Of a DNA stretch of 64,000 nucleotides, positions 1-10,827 are shown one piece after another. The notes beneath the pieces are model-generated. The model made no database searches. It was given only the letters and a program-made list of their open reading frames with translations, and was not told the DNA's origin. Made by a program: the position numbers and the translations under genes. Numbering within the stretch: the first letter of the stretch is position 1; every line of letters begins with the position of its first letter. The stretch comes from Alopecurus myosuroides (taxonomy: Eukaryota; Streptophyta; Magnoliopsida; Poales; Poaceae), in assembly GCA_028641055.1 (NCBI GenBank), contig CM054057.1, positions 396,598,541 to 396,662,540 of the forward strand. The letters are read 5' to 3'.

Positions 1-242
1 AAACCCTATCAAATGCTTCCATTTTCTATTTGCTACAAAAAAAACAGAAAAGAAAAAAAAAAGTAAAATGAGAAAACGGGCGCGCGCGCAGCAGCTACCG
101 GCCCAGCCCGCAATTACCTGCGCGCAGCGGCCCGGTACTGCTTCGCCAACGCCCCGTCCTTCTTTCTCCAGTACGGCGGCGAATCCGCCGCGCCACGTCG
201 CCGTACGGCCACCCCCGACGGCCAGGAGACCTCCTAGCCCGC

Positions 243-250
243 TATAAGAA
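243..250 (+). promoter_or_regulatory. TATA box of element A LTR (copy 1)
   Basis: TATAAGAA lies between GC-rich sequence and a CT-rich leader, as in plant gene promoters. Identical boxes lie at 10689-10696 and 21135-21142. It is probably the U3 promoter and would also start the LTR-embedded exons. Function is inferred from sequence and position only. Confidence 0.6.
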
Positions 251-381
251 CCCTACGGGACCCCCTAGACCTAACCCTCGCCTAGGTTTCCTGTTCCCCT
301 CGACACCGCCGCCGGAATTCTCTCTCTCGCCGCGATCTGCACCTCCTGAACCTCACCGGCGTTTTCGTCTCTGAATCTCCG

Positions 382-3300
382 ATGGCGCCGCCCACCTCGT
401 TGCTCCAACTACCTATCTAAGCGCTGGAACTAACCCACCTCGTCACCCTCTCTCGGTTGAACACCGCAGCGAGCCCGAGCGCCTCGTGGATCGTCGCCGC
501 CATCCTCATCACCGCCGCGGCAGTCGCCTCCGTCGTCGAGCTCGACCGCGGCCAACCCCACGGTGAGCGACCACCGAGACCTCCTCCTCCTCTCTGTATC
601 TGCCCGCAATCACGCACACGCGAGCGCACACTTCACATCAGCTGCACCCACGCACATCAGCCACGAGCACACGGTGATCGCCGCCGGTCCGCTGTCTGTC
701 GCCGTCAGGGTGCAGGTGGATGTGTTCGTCAGTTAAAGTTTTAGATCCACGTTTGTAACGTTATCCTCACTGCGCGTGGGTTACTGACAAACGAACGCGA
801 ATAGCCCACTGGTTCAGAGCACAGCAGCGCTAGCGAGAGGTGCAGGGATCGAATCCTGCTCCTCGCGCGGGATAAATCCCAACCCTTTTTTTGCCCAGGT
901 GCTGACAGGGAGGGCCCCCTGTCAGCCACCCAGTAGCCACGCAAGCGCACGGTCCCCCTGGGCCCCCCTGGCAGTGTCTGGGGTAGGATCCTGTGCGTAT
1001 AAAAAGTTTAAAACACTTACTGTTTTTCAAAACCAGCCCTTTATTTTAACAGATTGGTCCCTGAAAGTATTTTGACAATAACTTTAGTTTTATAACTCCA
1101 ATAAATGAAAATAAAATATGTGTGCTAGTCTAAATTAAATTGTCTACCTTTTGGTATCATTTGTTTCATGTTTTGAATTTTCAAAATGCAATTCAAATTT
1201 GAATTCAAATAATTCAAATGCCATTTTCTAAATTCCATAACTAATTCATCTTTAATCCAAATAATGCAAATAAAATGTGTTTTCCATACCATTTCAACTC
1301 AACTTTTAAAATATAATTTTTGTTTCCTGGTTTGAATAATTTAAATTGACTAAATAATTTAATCCTTGTTTAATTCATTTAAATTTTGCTAAAATCATAA
1401 CTTGCTCCAAATAAATTATTTTTGAACATGCAAAATATGTTTTCAAACTAGAAAAATATGAACTTTTCAAATGTGAATTTGAATTTATTGTTTTGAACAA
1501 ATAAAATTCAAATAAAAATCCAAACTTGTTTTAAATTCATTTAAAACTTGTTTAATATTGTTGAAGTCATAATAAATTCATCCTAACACCTATTTCAAAA
1601 TTTGAAACATGTAGTCCAACTAAAATTTGGTATTCTTTTCAAATATGAATTTTGTCATTTGTTTTGAACACTTTAAATTGATGAAAACAACAAATGCTTG
1701 TGTGACATGTTTAAGTAACCAAAAATTTCCAAACTTAATAAATAATTTCCAAACTTGTTAAAATCCTTTTCCACTTGCATCTATGGTTGTTATTTTGTTG
1801 TTATCATCATGCATGCATCATGCTAAGCAAACTTTCACATGGTAATAAATTGTAGATCATTTGTTTCCACTTAATTTATGGACCTTTTCATATGCAACTC
1901 AAAATTGCATATGGGTCCATTTAAATTGTGTACCATGTCACTTAGTTTATTTTGATGCATCTATCAAATTGACATGCATCATCCCATGATTGTGCACTAT
2001 GCCATGGTATTGATTGTTTATATTTCTGTCTTGTTTGTTTGCTTCTTCTCGAATAGACGACGACGTTGAGACAGACGACCTTTACAGCACCCCTTCTGAG
2101 GATCTAGTTCAGTACCCGGCTGCTGAGTTTGCAGGCAAGTTATCACTCACATGAACCACTGTGTTCCTTTCAACCCTGGTTACCGATACTTTCCGTTGTC
2201 TATTTCTGCTAGCCATACTAGTAGTTGTTTCTGTTACGAACCTATCACATGAATCCCTGAACCCTGATATTGCCTCACCTCCACTCCTACAACCCTATTG
2301 TTTGAGCCAGTGTCTTACTAGCATGCTTAGGTTGTTTTGCTCGAGTCTGTTACCCGTTACTTTCTGTTACTATTTTATTATGTTCTGGGGGCTCGATGTT
2401 TAATCAATCAATCATGCTAATGATATTGTTAAATAATAATTTGATGATAAGGCACCGGCAGGAGGCCCTGTGTGGTTTTGAGGCCTGCTAGTGTCGACCC
2501 TAATAGGAAAAGGGTCTTGTCTACTGATCCATGATGAGCGCACTACCCGCATGTGGGAAGCGAGTATGGGCGCCCCCCTCAATTTGATTCGATTCGCATC
2601 TCGTCCAAATCGCCTCATTTAGTTCGTGTTTTCCATTTGCCGCATGCATGTTTTTGCGAGCCCAGCGCAGGGTGGAACTTTCGTAGTCGGCATATAGGGG
2701 GACACGTTCTTAGAGTGCTATGAGGGTCCATTTTCTTCTGGGCTCGATTAGCCGTGCGCCCAAGGTGCTTTGGGCTTGATGCGGAGAAGAGTTGAGTTGT
2801 GTTGAGTGCCCCGCTTGGTGGAAGGGCCTTTCCATCTGGCGGGTTATTCATACGTGTACGGCCAAATTGGTGCAACCCTGCAGGGATAATCTTCTCGAGA
2901 AGCCGTGTTTTCCGCGGTTATGGTTAACTTGGTGAAAGTACTGGCTAACAAGTACTCAGGACAACTTAAACCTAATGATTAACAACCTTACACCCAATGA
3001 TTAACAACTTGACTAGTAATAGGATTATTGACATAATAACTTGATTCATCTTTAATCCAACTGTGTGAGTTATCCTCGGATTGCTTCTTTGGATAAGGGG
3101 CGAGATCCAGGATGGGTTTGTTTGATGTTATCTTTCAGTTGGTTACAATACTCGATATTATCTCCTTTCTGTTAGTCGGAAGTGGTAGAATCTCTGTAGT
3201 TGGTTAGCGCAGCCAGTTGCAGCATCTTTTATATCCCTTTTCTTCCGTTGAACCCAAGGCATCTGTGCTTGGTGTTGACGGGTTACACGTTGGTGAACTG

Positions 3301-3425
3301 TGAGTCTTGCTTGCCAGTACGTCTATGTACTGACCCCTTTGGGGCTGTGGTTTTCCGCAGACTACGCTTACGAGGATCCAGGTGACGGCTACTACGTGGA
3401 GTTTGACGAGGCTGCTGACGAGTAG
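382..3425 (+). other. LTR-embedded spliced acidic reading frame (LTR 1)
   Basis: Three segments behave like exons. Exon 1 (382-562) starts at an ATG, encodes a hydrophobic alanine/isoleucine/valine stretch and ends CACG before GTGAGC; it is interrupted by TAA at codon 13. Exon 2 (2057-2134) follows CGAATAG, encodes an acidic stretch (DDDVETDD near its start) and ends GCAG before GCAAGT, a GC-type donor. Exon 3 (3361-3425) follows TTTTCCGCAG, encodes a DPGDGYYVEFDEAADE-type tail and ends in TAG. All joins are phase 1. Exons 2 and 3 keep length and frame in the diverged solo LTR A'. Function is unknown. It may be a captured host gene, now possibly broken by the exon 1 stop; translation could also start elsewhere. 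Confidence 0.45.
796..892 (+). other. tRNA-like segment with A/B-box-like motifs and T run (LTR 1)
   Basis: A 72-nt stretch (796-867) has closing arms CGCGA/TCGCG, a D-arm-like TAGCCCACTGGTTCAGAGC with an A-box resemblance, and a T-arm-like GCAGG...CCTGC around GATCGAAT containing a B-box-like GGATCGAATCC (846-856). Seven T residues follow at 886-892, as in a Pol III terminator. The anticodon stem does not pair and the T loop is one base too long, so it is not a working tRNA. It may be a tRNA- or SINE-derived relic. Confidence 0.4.
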
Positions 3426-3901
3426 TTAGCGGACCCGGGCAGGATCCGAGACATCGTGGATGGGCTCCGTCTTTATTTCAGTTTCCGGCTTCTTAAGCCT
3501 ATTTGGATTTGTCTGTACTCAGACCCTTTGAATGCTTCCGCTGAGATGTAATGATGTTATGTTGGGACATGTGTCCTCTGGATGATTGTATTTGCTATCT
3601 CTGCTCTAGTGAGAGCTATTTGCAACTTATTTCAATCTTTTGTGTCTTAGAGATATGTTGTGCTATCATTCTGTTACAACCCGTTGACGTACCATGTGTG
3701 TATGGTATGAAGTACGTCAATGGTAGTGTCCTGATTTCTATGGGATGGTTTACGTCGACGCTGAACAGATAGGGGTTGGTTGTCACACATACTTGTGTTG
3801 GCCTACTCGTAAGAGGACGCGGGTGCCGGTAAGCCCCGTAATCCAATCTACTACTGTTCAACGGAACGGCGAGTATCCTTTAGAAGTCCGGGTGCGACAA
3901 A

Positions 3902-3913
3902 TGGTATCAGAGC
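3902..3913 (+). other. Primer-binding site, initiator-Met tRNA (unit 1)
   Basis: TGGTATCAGAGC lies two bases after the LTR end and is complementary to the 3' end of plant initiator tRNA-Met. It sets the element's polarity and marks the start of minus-strand DNA synthesis. Confidence 0.95.
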
Positions 3914-4274
3914 CTGTCTGCCTGTAGGATCCCTTTTTACTGGTCGCAGTTGAGTCTAGAAACTATTTTGTAGCTAGATAGGCAAAATGAAACGTGAGAG
4001 TAGGAATTCTGCCATTTTTCTTCTTTCCCCACCCACCCACCCTTTTCTGGTAAGGAAGTGCAACGTTGTTTTCTGTTCTCACCTAAACTTTCAAGTTAGG
4101 ATTTCACGTGTTTTGGGTTCTCCGTAGTACCTCAGGAGTTTTGGTCTAGTGTTTCCCGATGTTGCTTCAATATCCTGTTCTTTTCAACATCCTTTTCGTC
4201 CGTTGAACCTTGTTGTTGCTTTCCACTTCAGTTCCCTACCGGCGTCTAATCAAAACCTCCCAAATCATCTGCAG
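3914..4274 (+). other. Untranslated leader of element A unit 1
   Basis: This lies between the primer site and ORF0. It contains a C/T-rich tract and no credible coding region. CATCTGCAG just before the ORF0 start resembles a splice acceptor, so ORF0 or gag might be made from a spliced RNA; no matching donor was established. Confidence 0.5.
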
Positions 4275-5090
4275 ATGGATCTCAGGTTCTACCCGCAGGT
4301 GGTTCGGATGACTCGTTGCGAGAGCACCGCCGGTTATCCGGAGATGCTGAGAGACATGGTCACTTATCTGGGGTTCCGTTGGGCACCAGAGTACCAGGTC
4401 TACGAGAAGCAGCGAGAGTTTGACCAGACCTACTACCAGACTATCGTCTACATTCTGTCAGATGATGGCATGAGCGTTGTCCACCGCTACGAGGCAGTAG
4501 GTTCCACAGTGGATATGGCCGTGCAGCAGGCAGCTTATGTGAGTCTCACCGTCCTTCGTGCTGACTACTGGGGGTTTGACGATTCTATCTATCGCCACAT
4601 CCCCCGTGGTTACATCACTTCAGCGGGAGCTCACTTCACCCTCTACGACAACCTAGATGTCTACGAGCATGATAACACCAGGCTGCACACCACCGCTCAG
4701 TTTGTGAGGCACAGTGACGCTGTTGCCACCACACTTTCTCAGGAGTTGGCCTCAGTCAGGGAGCAGCTCTACCTTGCTTTGACTCGTCTGGCTACGTACA
4801 CCACAGACTTTGTTGGAGATGAGCGCTTTGCACGTTTCCATCAGACAGTTGGACGTAGTTTGCCAGATGCTGGAGGTTACGAGCCGATCAGAGGTCCACT
4901 CCTCAACCTCGGAGCTGGTTACACTGGGATTCCACGCTTTGGAGCACAGGGAGACAACGCTTTCTACTTCACCACACCGAGAGTTGCTCTCAGAGCAGTC
5001 CCGATCTACGTGGATCGTCGTTCTACCTATTTCCGTGGGATTCCTCCTCACCGTATCTCTCGTCGTACTACTCACCGCCGTCCTGCGTGA
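4275..5090 (+). CDS. ORF0 upstream of gag, element A unit 1
   Basis: This 271-codon frame lies between the primer site and gag and ends 210 bp before the gag ATG. The frame extends upstream to an ATG at 4149, but the ATG at 4275 (MDLRFYPQVVRMTRCESTAG) follows an acceptor-like CTGCAG and starts the well-composed part, so it is preferred. The protein is rich in Tyr, Arg and Thr and ends in a basic HRISRRTTHRR tail. I see no zinc finger, protease or polymerase motif. Extra ORFs upstream of gag have been described in rice Gypsy elements (called orf0), with unknown role. The second array unit carries the same frame, differing by one residue near the C-terminus (Pro versus His). Confidence 0.75.
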   Translation: MDLRFYPQVVRMTRCESTAGYPEMLRDMVTYLGFRWAPEYQVYEKQREFDQTYYQTIVYILSDDGMSVVHRYEAVGSTVDMAVQQAAYVSLTVLRADYWGFDDSIYRHIPRGYITSAGAHFTLYDNLDVYEHDNTRLHTTAQFVRHSDAVATTLSQELASVREQLYLALTRLATYTTDFVGDERFARFHQTVGRSLPDAGGYEPIRGPLLNLGAGYTGIPRFGAQGDNAFYFTTPRVALRAVPIYVDRRSTYFRGIPPHRISRRTTHRRPA

Positions 5091-5300
5091 TGAGCATGGG
5101 AGTACCGATGTATCCATTCTTAGCTATGTTTAGTTATCCTTTGGCTTTCAAACCATGTATTCGTGTGTTGGATATTCTGATGTGTTTGAACATGTGATGA
5201 TGTACCTATTGGTTATCTATTCATGCGTCGGAATAATCTCTCTTTCGGTTACCAAGTCTATCCTTTTCTGTTGTTGTGCTAAAATGCGTGTCTATTCAGG

Positions 5301-7868
5301 ATGCCGCCAACAAGGAGCAACCCGCCTGAACCACCTCCGCTCACGGAGTTGTTGACTCAGATGACTCAGGTCGTGGCTCAGATGGCCCAGATCCAGGCTA
5401 ACCAGCACAACAACCAGAATGCTCCGCGAGTCAGCATCAAGGAGTTTCTGAGTATGGGTCCGAGAGCTTTCGTGGCAACACGTGAGCCTCTGGATGCTGA
5501 TGACTGGATCAGGGAGATGGCCAGGGCTCTGGACATTGCTCACGTTGCTGAGGAAGATAAAGTCAAGTATGCCACCTACCTACTGAAGGGTCAGGCAGCT
5601 ACCTGGTGGGAGAACTACCAGACCATGAGAGCTGGCTATCCTATCACCTGGGGTTGTTTCAAGGATGCCTTCCTGAAGCACCACATCCCAGATGGTCTCA
5701 TGGAAAGGATACGTGAGGAATTTTGCTCTCTCAAGCAGGGCAAGCTGGACATCATTGGCTATCAGAACGAGTTCAATCGCCTCGCTCGATACGCTGGTGA
5801 TGAGGTGTCCACTGAGACTAAGAAGATGGCAAGGTTCCGCCGAGGTTTTAACCCGGAACTGAAGTACGCACTCACCAACATCAAGTGCAAGGACTTCGAG
5901 GAGCTCGTGAACACCGCGCTCAATGAGGAAAATGGGCGCAAGGCGTTCGAGGAGTCCCGCAAGCACTCACGTGAGGGTGGTTCCTCCTCCAACATAACCA
6001 CCCCTCCGCAGAAGCGCCGCATCTGGGTGCCAAATGCTGCTGTCACTCGGGCTCCATATGCCCAAGCTTCTCCAGGCTTTGCTCCCCGCCCACCCAACCC
6101 AGCTCAGATGCAGAGTCAGAGGGTTCCAATGGGGCAGCCAAGGCCAGGTCCTCCTCGTGTCGTCACTTGCTTCAAGTGCAAGGAGACTGGGCACTACGCT
6201 GATAAGTGCACTCAGAGGCAGCTACCTCCACCTCCTCGCCCCAACACCAACCAGGCAATGGTTCGTGCTCCCCCGGCTAAAGCCTTCAACTCCAACAACA
6301 GGCCTGTCGGGAGGACCGCGAGGGTGAATCATATCAAGGCCGACAAAGCTGAGGAAGCTGCTGACATCGTTCTCGGTATATTACCCGTAAACTCTTTTCC
6401 AGCTAAAGTGTTGTTTGATACCGGAGCATCGCATTCTTTTGTGTCAAAGATTTTTGCAAAAGCATACAACCTAGTTCTGGTTCCACTAAGCAATCAAATG
6501 ACTGTTCACTCTCCGGGACCGCAAATGTTGACTTCCAAGATAAGTATGGACAATCAAATCCTAATTGGAGGCCGCATATTCCTTGCTTCACTCATGTTGC
6601 TGGGAAATTCTGACATTGATGTCATTCTGGGCATGGATTGGTTGAAGACCCATGAAGCTAAAATTGACTGTGCTCGAAAGTCAATAACTCTCTCTCACCC
6701 TTCTGGCCAGATAGTCTATTCTCCATATGGATCAAGTTATGTTCAGCTGTTCAACCTAGATGCAAAACCCCTTCCTGCAATTGAAAATGTTCCGGTGGTT
6801 TGTGAATTCCCTGACGTCTTTCCAGAAGAGTTGCCAGGGATGCCTCCGGACAGAGCAGTTGAGTTCGTGATCGAGCTTGAACTAGGTACTGCTCCAATCT
6901 CTAAGCATCCATACAAGATAGCTCCTCCTGAACTGAAATTGTTGAAGGAGCAGATCGATATGTACATGGAGAAAGGTTACATTCAGCCTAGTTCCTCCGT
7001 TTGGGGTTTCCCAACTCTGTTTGTTGCCAATAAGGATCAAACAAAAAGACTCGTGGTTGACTATCATCCTCTCAACGAGAAAACCATAAAAAACAAGTAT
7101 CCAATTCCTCGTATCGATGATCTTTCTGATCAACTTGCTGGAGCCTCAATATTCTCAAAGTTGGACTTGAGGATGGGTTACCATCAAATAAAGATCAGAA
7201 AGGAAGATATTCCTAAAACAGCTTTCACCACTCGGTACAGTCTATATGAATACACCATCATGTCCTTTGGTCTCACAATTGCACCGGCGACGTTCTCAAG
7301 ACTCATGAATTCTGTCTTCCATGAATACCTCGACAAGTTCGTTGTGGTATATCTTGATGACATTCTAGTCTACTCAAAATCCGAGGAAGAGCATGGAGAA
7401 CACCTTCGTCTCACTCTCATGAAACTTCGCGAGCATCGTCTATATGCTAAGTTCTCCAAATGTGAGTTCTGGATTCCAGAAGTTGCTTACCTTGGTCATA
7501 TCATCTCTGCCAAAGGCATAGCCATTGACCCAGAAAAGGTTAAGGCAATTGTTGATTGGAAACCCCCTAAGACGGTGAAGCAAGTCAGAAGTTTTCTTGG
7601 CTTGGCTAGCTATTGCCGTCGTTTCGTCCAAAACTTTTCCAAGATTGCCAAACCTCTCACTGATCTCACAAAGAAGGACAAGAAGTTCGTTTGGTCTCCA
7701 CAGTGTGATGAAAGTTTCAATCTCCTGAAGACTAAACTCACTTCTACCCCAGTTCTGGTTGGCCCAGATACTACCAAACCTTTCCAGATATTCTGCGATG
7801 CATCTCTCCAAGGTCTAGGTGCAGTTCTTATGCAAGAACGTCAAGTTGTGGCTTATGCTTCACGTTAG
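5301..7868 (+). CDS. Gag-protease-RT-RNase H (N-terminal part), unit 1
   Basis: An 855-residue frame ends in TAG. Gag occupies about residues 45-240. A CCHC zinc knuckle ([14 protein letters not shown]) is at residues 290-303. The aspartic protease site DTGAS starts at residue 373. RT carries YLDD at 684-687, and the connection/RNase H start has [13 protein letters not shown] near the end. The stop interrupts RNase H: after YASR, where chromoviruses usually have Gln before the [12 protein letters not shown] stretch, the codon is TAG (7866-7868). The frame continues unchanged beyond it. In this unit residue N replaces the K of unit 2 in the RT N-terminal FVAxKDQ motif, where K is usual. As it stands, the full polyprotein would need stop readthrough, so the copy is probably defective. 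Confidence 0.95.
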   Translation: MPPTRSNPPEPPPLTELLTQMTQVVAQMAQIQANQHNNQNAPRVSIKEFLSMGPRAFVATREPLDADDWIREMARALDIAHVAEEDKVKYATYLLKGQAATWWENYQTMRAGYPITWGCFKDAFLKHHIPDGLMERIREEFCSLKQGKLDIIGYQNEFNRLARYAGDEVSTETKKMARFRRGFNPELKYALTNIKCKDFEELVNTALNEENGRKAFEESRKHSREGGSSSNITTPPQKRRIWVPNAAVTRAPYAQASPGFAPRPPNPAQMQSQRVPMGQPRPGPPRVVTCFKCKETGHYADKCTQRQLPPPPRPNTNQAMVRAPPAKAFNSNNRPVGRTARVNHIKADKAEEAADIVLGILPVNSFPAKVLFDTGASHSFVSKIFAKAYNLVLVPLSNQMTVHSPGPQMLTSKISMDNQILIGGRIFLASLMLLGNSDIDVILGMDWLKTHEAKIDCARKSITLSHPSGQIVYSPYGSSYVQLFNLDAKPLPAIENVPVVCEFPDVFPEELPGMPPDRAVEFVIELELGTAPISKHPYKIAPPELKLLKEQIDMYMEKGYIQPSSSVWGFPTLFVANKDQTKRLVVDYHPLNEKTIKNKYPIPRIDDLSDQLAGASIFSKLDLRMGYHQIKIRKEDIPKTAFTTRYSLYEYTIMSFGLTIAPATFSRLMNSVFHEYLDKFVVVYLDDILVYSKSEEEHGEHLRLTLMKLREHRLYAKFSKCEFWIPEVAYLGHIISAKGIAIDPEKVKAIVDWKPPKTVKQVRSFLGLASYCRRFVQNFSKIAKPLTDLTKKDKKFVWSPQCDESFNLLKTKLTSTPVLVGPDTTKPFQIFCDASLQGLGAVLMQERQVVAYASR

Positions 7869-9677
7869 TTGAACCCACATGAGCAAAACTATCCCACACA
7901 TGACCTAGAACTTGCAGCAGTTGTGTTTGCCCTCAAGAAATGGAGACAATACTTGTTGGGTAACAAAACTGAAATCTTTTCCGATCATAAGAGTCTGAAA
8001 TACATCTTCACTCAACCAGATCTAAACCTCAGGCAAAGGAGATGGATTGAAAAGATTAAAGACTTTGATCTCACCATTTCTTACACTCCAGGCAAGGCTA
8101 ATGTTATGGCCAATGCTCTCAGTCGCAAGTCCTATTGCAATAATCTCATGATCAGGGAAAGCCAACCTCCACTTCATGAAGAATTCCAGAAGCTGAACCT
8201 TGGTCTTGTCCCTCAAGGTTACCTTGCTAGCTTGACAGCCAGTCCAACTCTCGAGGACAAGATTCATTCTGAACAACTTCGTGATACTGAAATCAAGAAG
8301 ATTGTAGAGCACATCAAAGAAGGCAATGATAAATTCAAGTCCTTCTCAATTGATGACAAGGGAACTGTGTTCTTCGAAGGACGCATTGCAGTTCCTCAGA
8401 TTCAAAGTCTCAAAGATGTCATTCTCAAGGAGGCTCATGAAACTCCTCTCTCCATCCACCCTGGAAGTACAAAGATGTACCAGGATCTCAAGACACTGTA
8501 TTGGTGGCCTGGCATGAAACGTGAAATTGCTCAATGCGACGTTTGTCAACGTGTTAAGTCAGTCCATCAGAAAACAGCAGGTCTACTCCAACCTCTGAAA
8601 ATTCCTGAGTGGAAGTGGGACATGATTGAAATGGACTTCGTTACTGGGTTTCCAAAGTCCAAAAAGGGCAACGATGCAATCTTCGTTGTTATTGATCGTC
8701 TCACTAAGGTAGCTCACTTCTTTGCTGTCAAGGAAACTATCTCAGCTAGTCAGTTAGCAGAGCTCTACATAGCAAAGATTGTTCCTCTTCATGGTGTTCC
8801 TTTGGAAATAAGTTCAGACCGTGGAAGTATCTTCACTTCTCATTTCTGGAAGAGTTTTCAAGAAGCATTGGGCACCAAACTTCTGTTCAGCACATCTTAT
8901 CACCCTCAGTCTCAGGGGCAAGTCGAAAGAGTCAATCAGATTCTCGAGGATATGCTCAGAGCATGTGGTCTCTCCTTTGGCATGAAATGGGAGGATTGCC
9001 TTCCATATGCTGAATTCTCCTACAACAACAGTTTCCAGGCAAGCCTAGGCATGGCACCATTTGAGGCATTGTATGGCCGCAGATGCAGGAGTCCTATCAA
9101 TTGGTCTGGAGCTGGTGAACGTTCACTCTTAGGCCCTGACATTGTTAAGCAAGCCGAGGAGAAAGTTCGTATCATTCGTGACAATCTCAAGATTGCCCAG
9201 TCTCGTCAGAAGAGTTACTATGACAGCAAGCACCGGGATTTGATCTATGCACCTGGTGACAAGGCATACCTCCGTGTAACTCCCCTCAGAGGCACTCATC
9301 GTTTTGGTGTGAAAGGAAAGATTGCACCAAGATACATTGGTCCTTTCAACATTCTCTCAAGGCGGGCAGAAAATGCTTATCGTCTTGAACTTCCAGAAAA
9401 ACTATCTAAGGTGCACGATGTGTTCCACGTGTCACAGCTCAAGAGGTGTTTCAAAGATCCATATCGTGCAGTTGATCATGATTCCATTGAACTGCAAGAT
9501 GATCTATCTTATGAGGAGCACCCTATTCGTATTCTCGATGAGACCGAGCGTAAGACTCGCGACAAGAGCACCAAGTTCTTGAAAGTGCAGTGGTCGCATC
9601 ATTCTGATAAAGAGGCAACGTGGGAGACCGAAGAGGATCTTCGTAAGAAGTATCCGGACCTTTTCACTTCTCAGTAA
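7869..9677 (+). CDS. RNase H end, integrase and chromodomain, unit 1
   Basis: This is the same reading frame as the upstream gag-pol segment, separated only by the TAG; the first codon here is TTG, so this is not an independent gene. RNase H ends by about residue 90. The integrase HHCC finger has H190, H197, C223 and C226. The catalytic triad D256, D317 and E353 has the D,D(35)E spacing. A GPF/Y-like region (IGPFNIL) follows near 490. A chromodomain (PIRILDE...VQWSHHS...ATWE) covers about 552-600. Chromodomains of this class target integration to chromatin. The frame ends just before the polypurine tract. Confidence 0.95.
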   Translation: MNPHEQNYPTHDLELAAVVFALKKWRQYLLGNKTEIFSDHKSLKYIFTQPDLNLRQRRWIEKIKDFDLTISYTPGKANVMANALSRKSYCNNLMIRESQPPLHEEFQKLNLGLVPQGYLASLTASPTLEDKIHSEQLRDTEIKKIVEHIKEGNDKFKSFSIDDKGTVFFEGRIAVPQIQSLKDVILKEAHETPLSIHPGSTKMYQDLKTLYWWPGMKREIAQCDVCQRVKSVHQKTAGLLQPLKIPEWKWDMIEMDFVTGFPKSKKGNDAIFVVIDRLTKVAHFFAVKETISASQLAELYIAKIVPLHGVPLEISSDRGSIFTSHFWKSFQEALGTKLLFSTSYHPQSQGQVERVNQILEDMLRACGLSFGMKWEDCLPYAEFSYNNSFQASLGMAPFEALYGRRCRSPINWSGAGERSLLGPDIVKQAEEKVRIIRDNLKIAQSRQKSYYDSKHRDLIYAPGDKAYLRVTPLRGTHRFGVKGKIAPRYIGPFNILSRRAENAYRLELPEKLSKVHDVFHVSQLKRCFKDPYRAVDHDSIELQDDLSYEEHPIRILDETERKTRDKSTKFLKVQWSHHSDKEATWETEEDLRKKYPDLFTSQ

Positions 9678-9701
9678 GGAATCTCGGGGCGCGATTCCTT
9701 C

Positions 9702-9711
9702 AAGGGGGGGC
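9702..9711 (+). other. Polypurine tract, unit 1
   Basis: AAGGGGGGGC lies five bases upstream of the second LTR. It is the expected primer site for plus-strand DNA synthesis and confirms + polarity. Confidence 0.85.
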
Positions 9712-10827
9712 GTTTTGTAACATCCCAAGTATGAAAATATCCCTTAGTATGTTTGGTTTCCTGTTTAATCAAAGCATTGCATCATGTCATCATGTTTATT
9801 TCATTGTTTGCCTTGTTTACTATTTGTTTTGCAATGTGTTCTTAATTGTTTTCACATTTGAAATTCAACTTATTTCCAAACTTTCTTTCATACTTGCTCT
9901 GTTACAACATTTTAAATAAAAACCTCAAATACAAACAACCCACTTGTTTTCATATTATTCCATATTGATCAACAAATAAAATGGTGTTTTGTTTATTTCA
10001 ATTAATTAATTCCAATGTGGTTTCAAATTCAAAGCAAATCATCAACATCACCTAATTTGAAAGCTATGAAAGTACCAAACAATTTCTAAGCCCATTTGTT
10101 CTATTTTAGCAATAGGGGTCACCCTAATAAAAACCTTGTTTTCAATATTAATTCATTAATTAACAAATTACTCAAATTCAAACCAAAACCTTCAAACAGA
10201 ACCCAATTTGAAATTATAAAAATAATAACCAAAACATTTTATACTCTTTGTTTCCAATTAAATCATTTGGGTCACTCTATTAAAGTGTTGGTTTTAATAA
10301 TCATTTTAAATATTCAAAATCATCTAAATTGGTTTAATTAACAAACAGCAAATAAAAATTTGAATTTTCAAAAACCTAAGTTGCCAACTGATAGATATTG
10401 AGCTAACAATCCCACATGATTTTTCCCTAAATTTTTAAAACTAAAAACCCTATCAAATGCTTCCATTTTCTATTTGCTACAAAAAAAAACAGAAAAGAAA
10501 AAAAAAAGTAAAAGGAGAAAACGGGCGTGCGCGCAGCAGCTACCGGCCCAGCCCGCAACTTACCTGCGCGCAGCGGCCCGGTACCGCTTCGCCAACGCCC
10601 CGTACTTCTTTCTCCAGTACGGCGGCGAATCCGCCGCGCCACGTCGCCGTACGGCCACCCCCGACGGCCAGGAGACCTCCTAGACCGCTATAAGAACCCT
10701 ACGGGACCCCCTAGGCCTAACCCTAGCCTAGGTTTCCTGTTCCCCTCGACACCGCCGCCAGAATTCTCTCTCTCGCCGCGATCTCCACCTCCTGAACCTC
10801 ACCGGCGTTTTCGTCTCTGAATCTCCG

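Larger units (their letters stand above)
1..3899 (+). repeat. Element A first LTR (partial, 5' end off window)
   Basis: This matches the second LTR from position 10445 onward and ends in GTGCGACA. It has a TATAAGAA box (243-250), a GC-rich leader, a long AT-rich middle and an R/U5-like end. It differs from the second and third LTRs at over 20 sites in its left and middle parts, but agrees with the second LTR at the right end. There is no classical host gene in it; the LTR-embedded exons and tRNA-like segment are listed separately. Confidence 0.95.

Noticed and set aside
417..629. Minus-strand 70-codon frame in the LTR, repeated in all LTR copies
   Set aside because: It overlaps the plus-strand exon 1 of the LTR unit in GC-rich DNA, has no motif, and repeats only because the LTR repeats.
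796..867. Functional tRNA gene in the A LTR
   Set aside because: The anticodon stem does not pair and the T loop is too long; kept only as a tRNA-like relic.
3551..3772. 73-codon plus frame near the end of each A LTR
   Set aside because: Low-complexity Cys/Leu-rich translation of the R/U5 region; not preserved in good form in A' and no start context.
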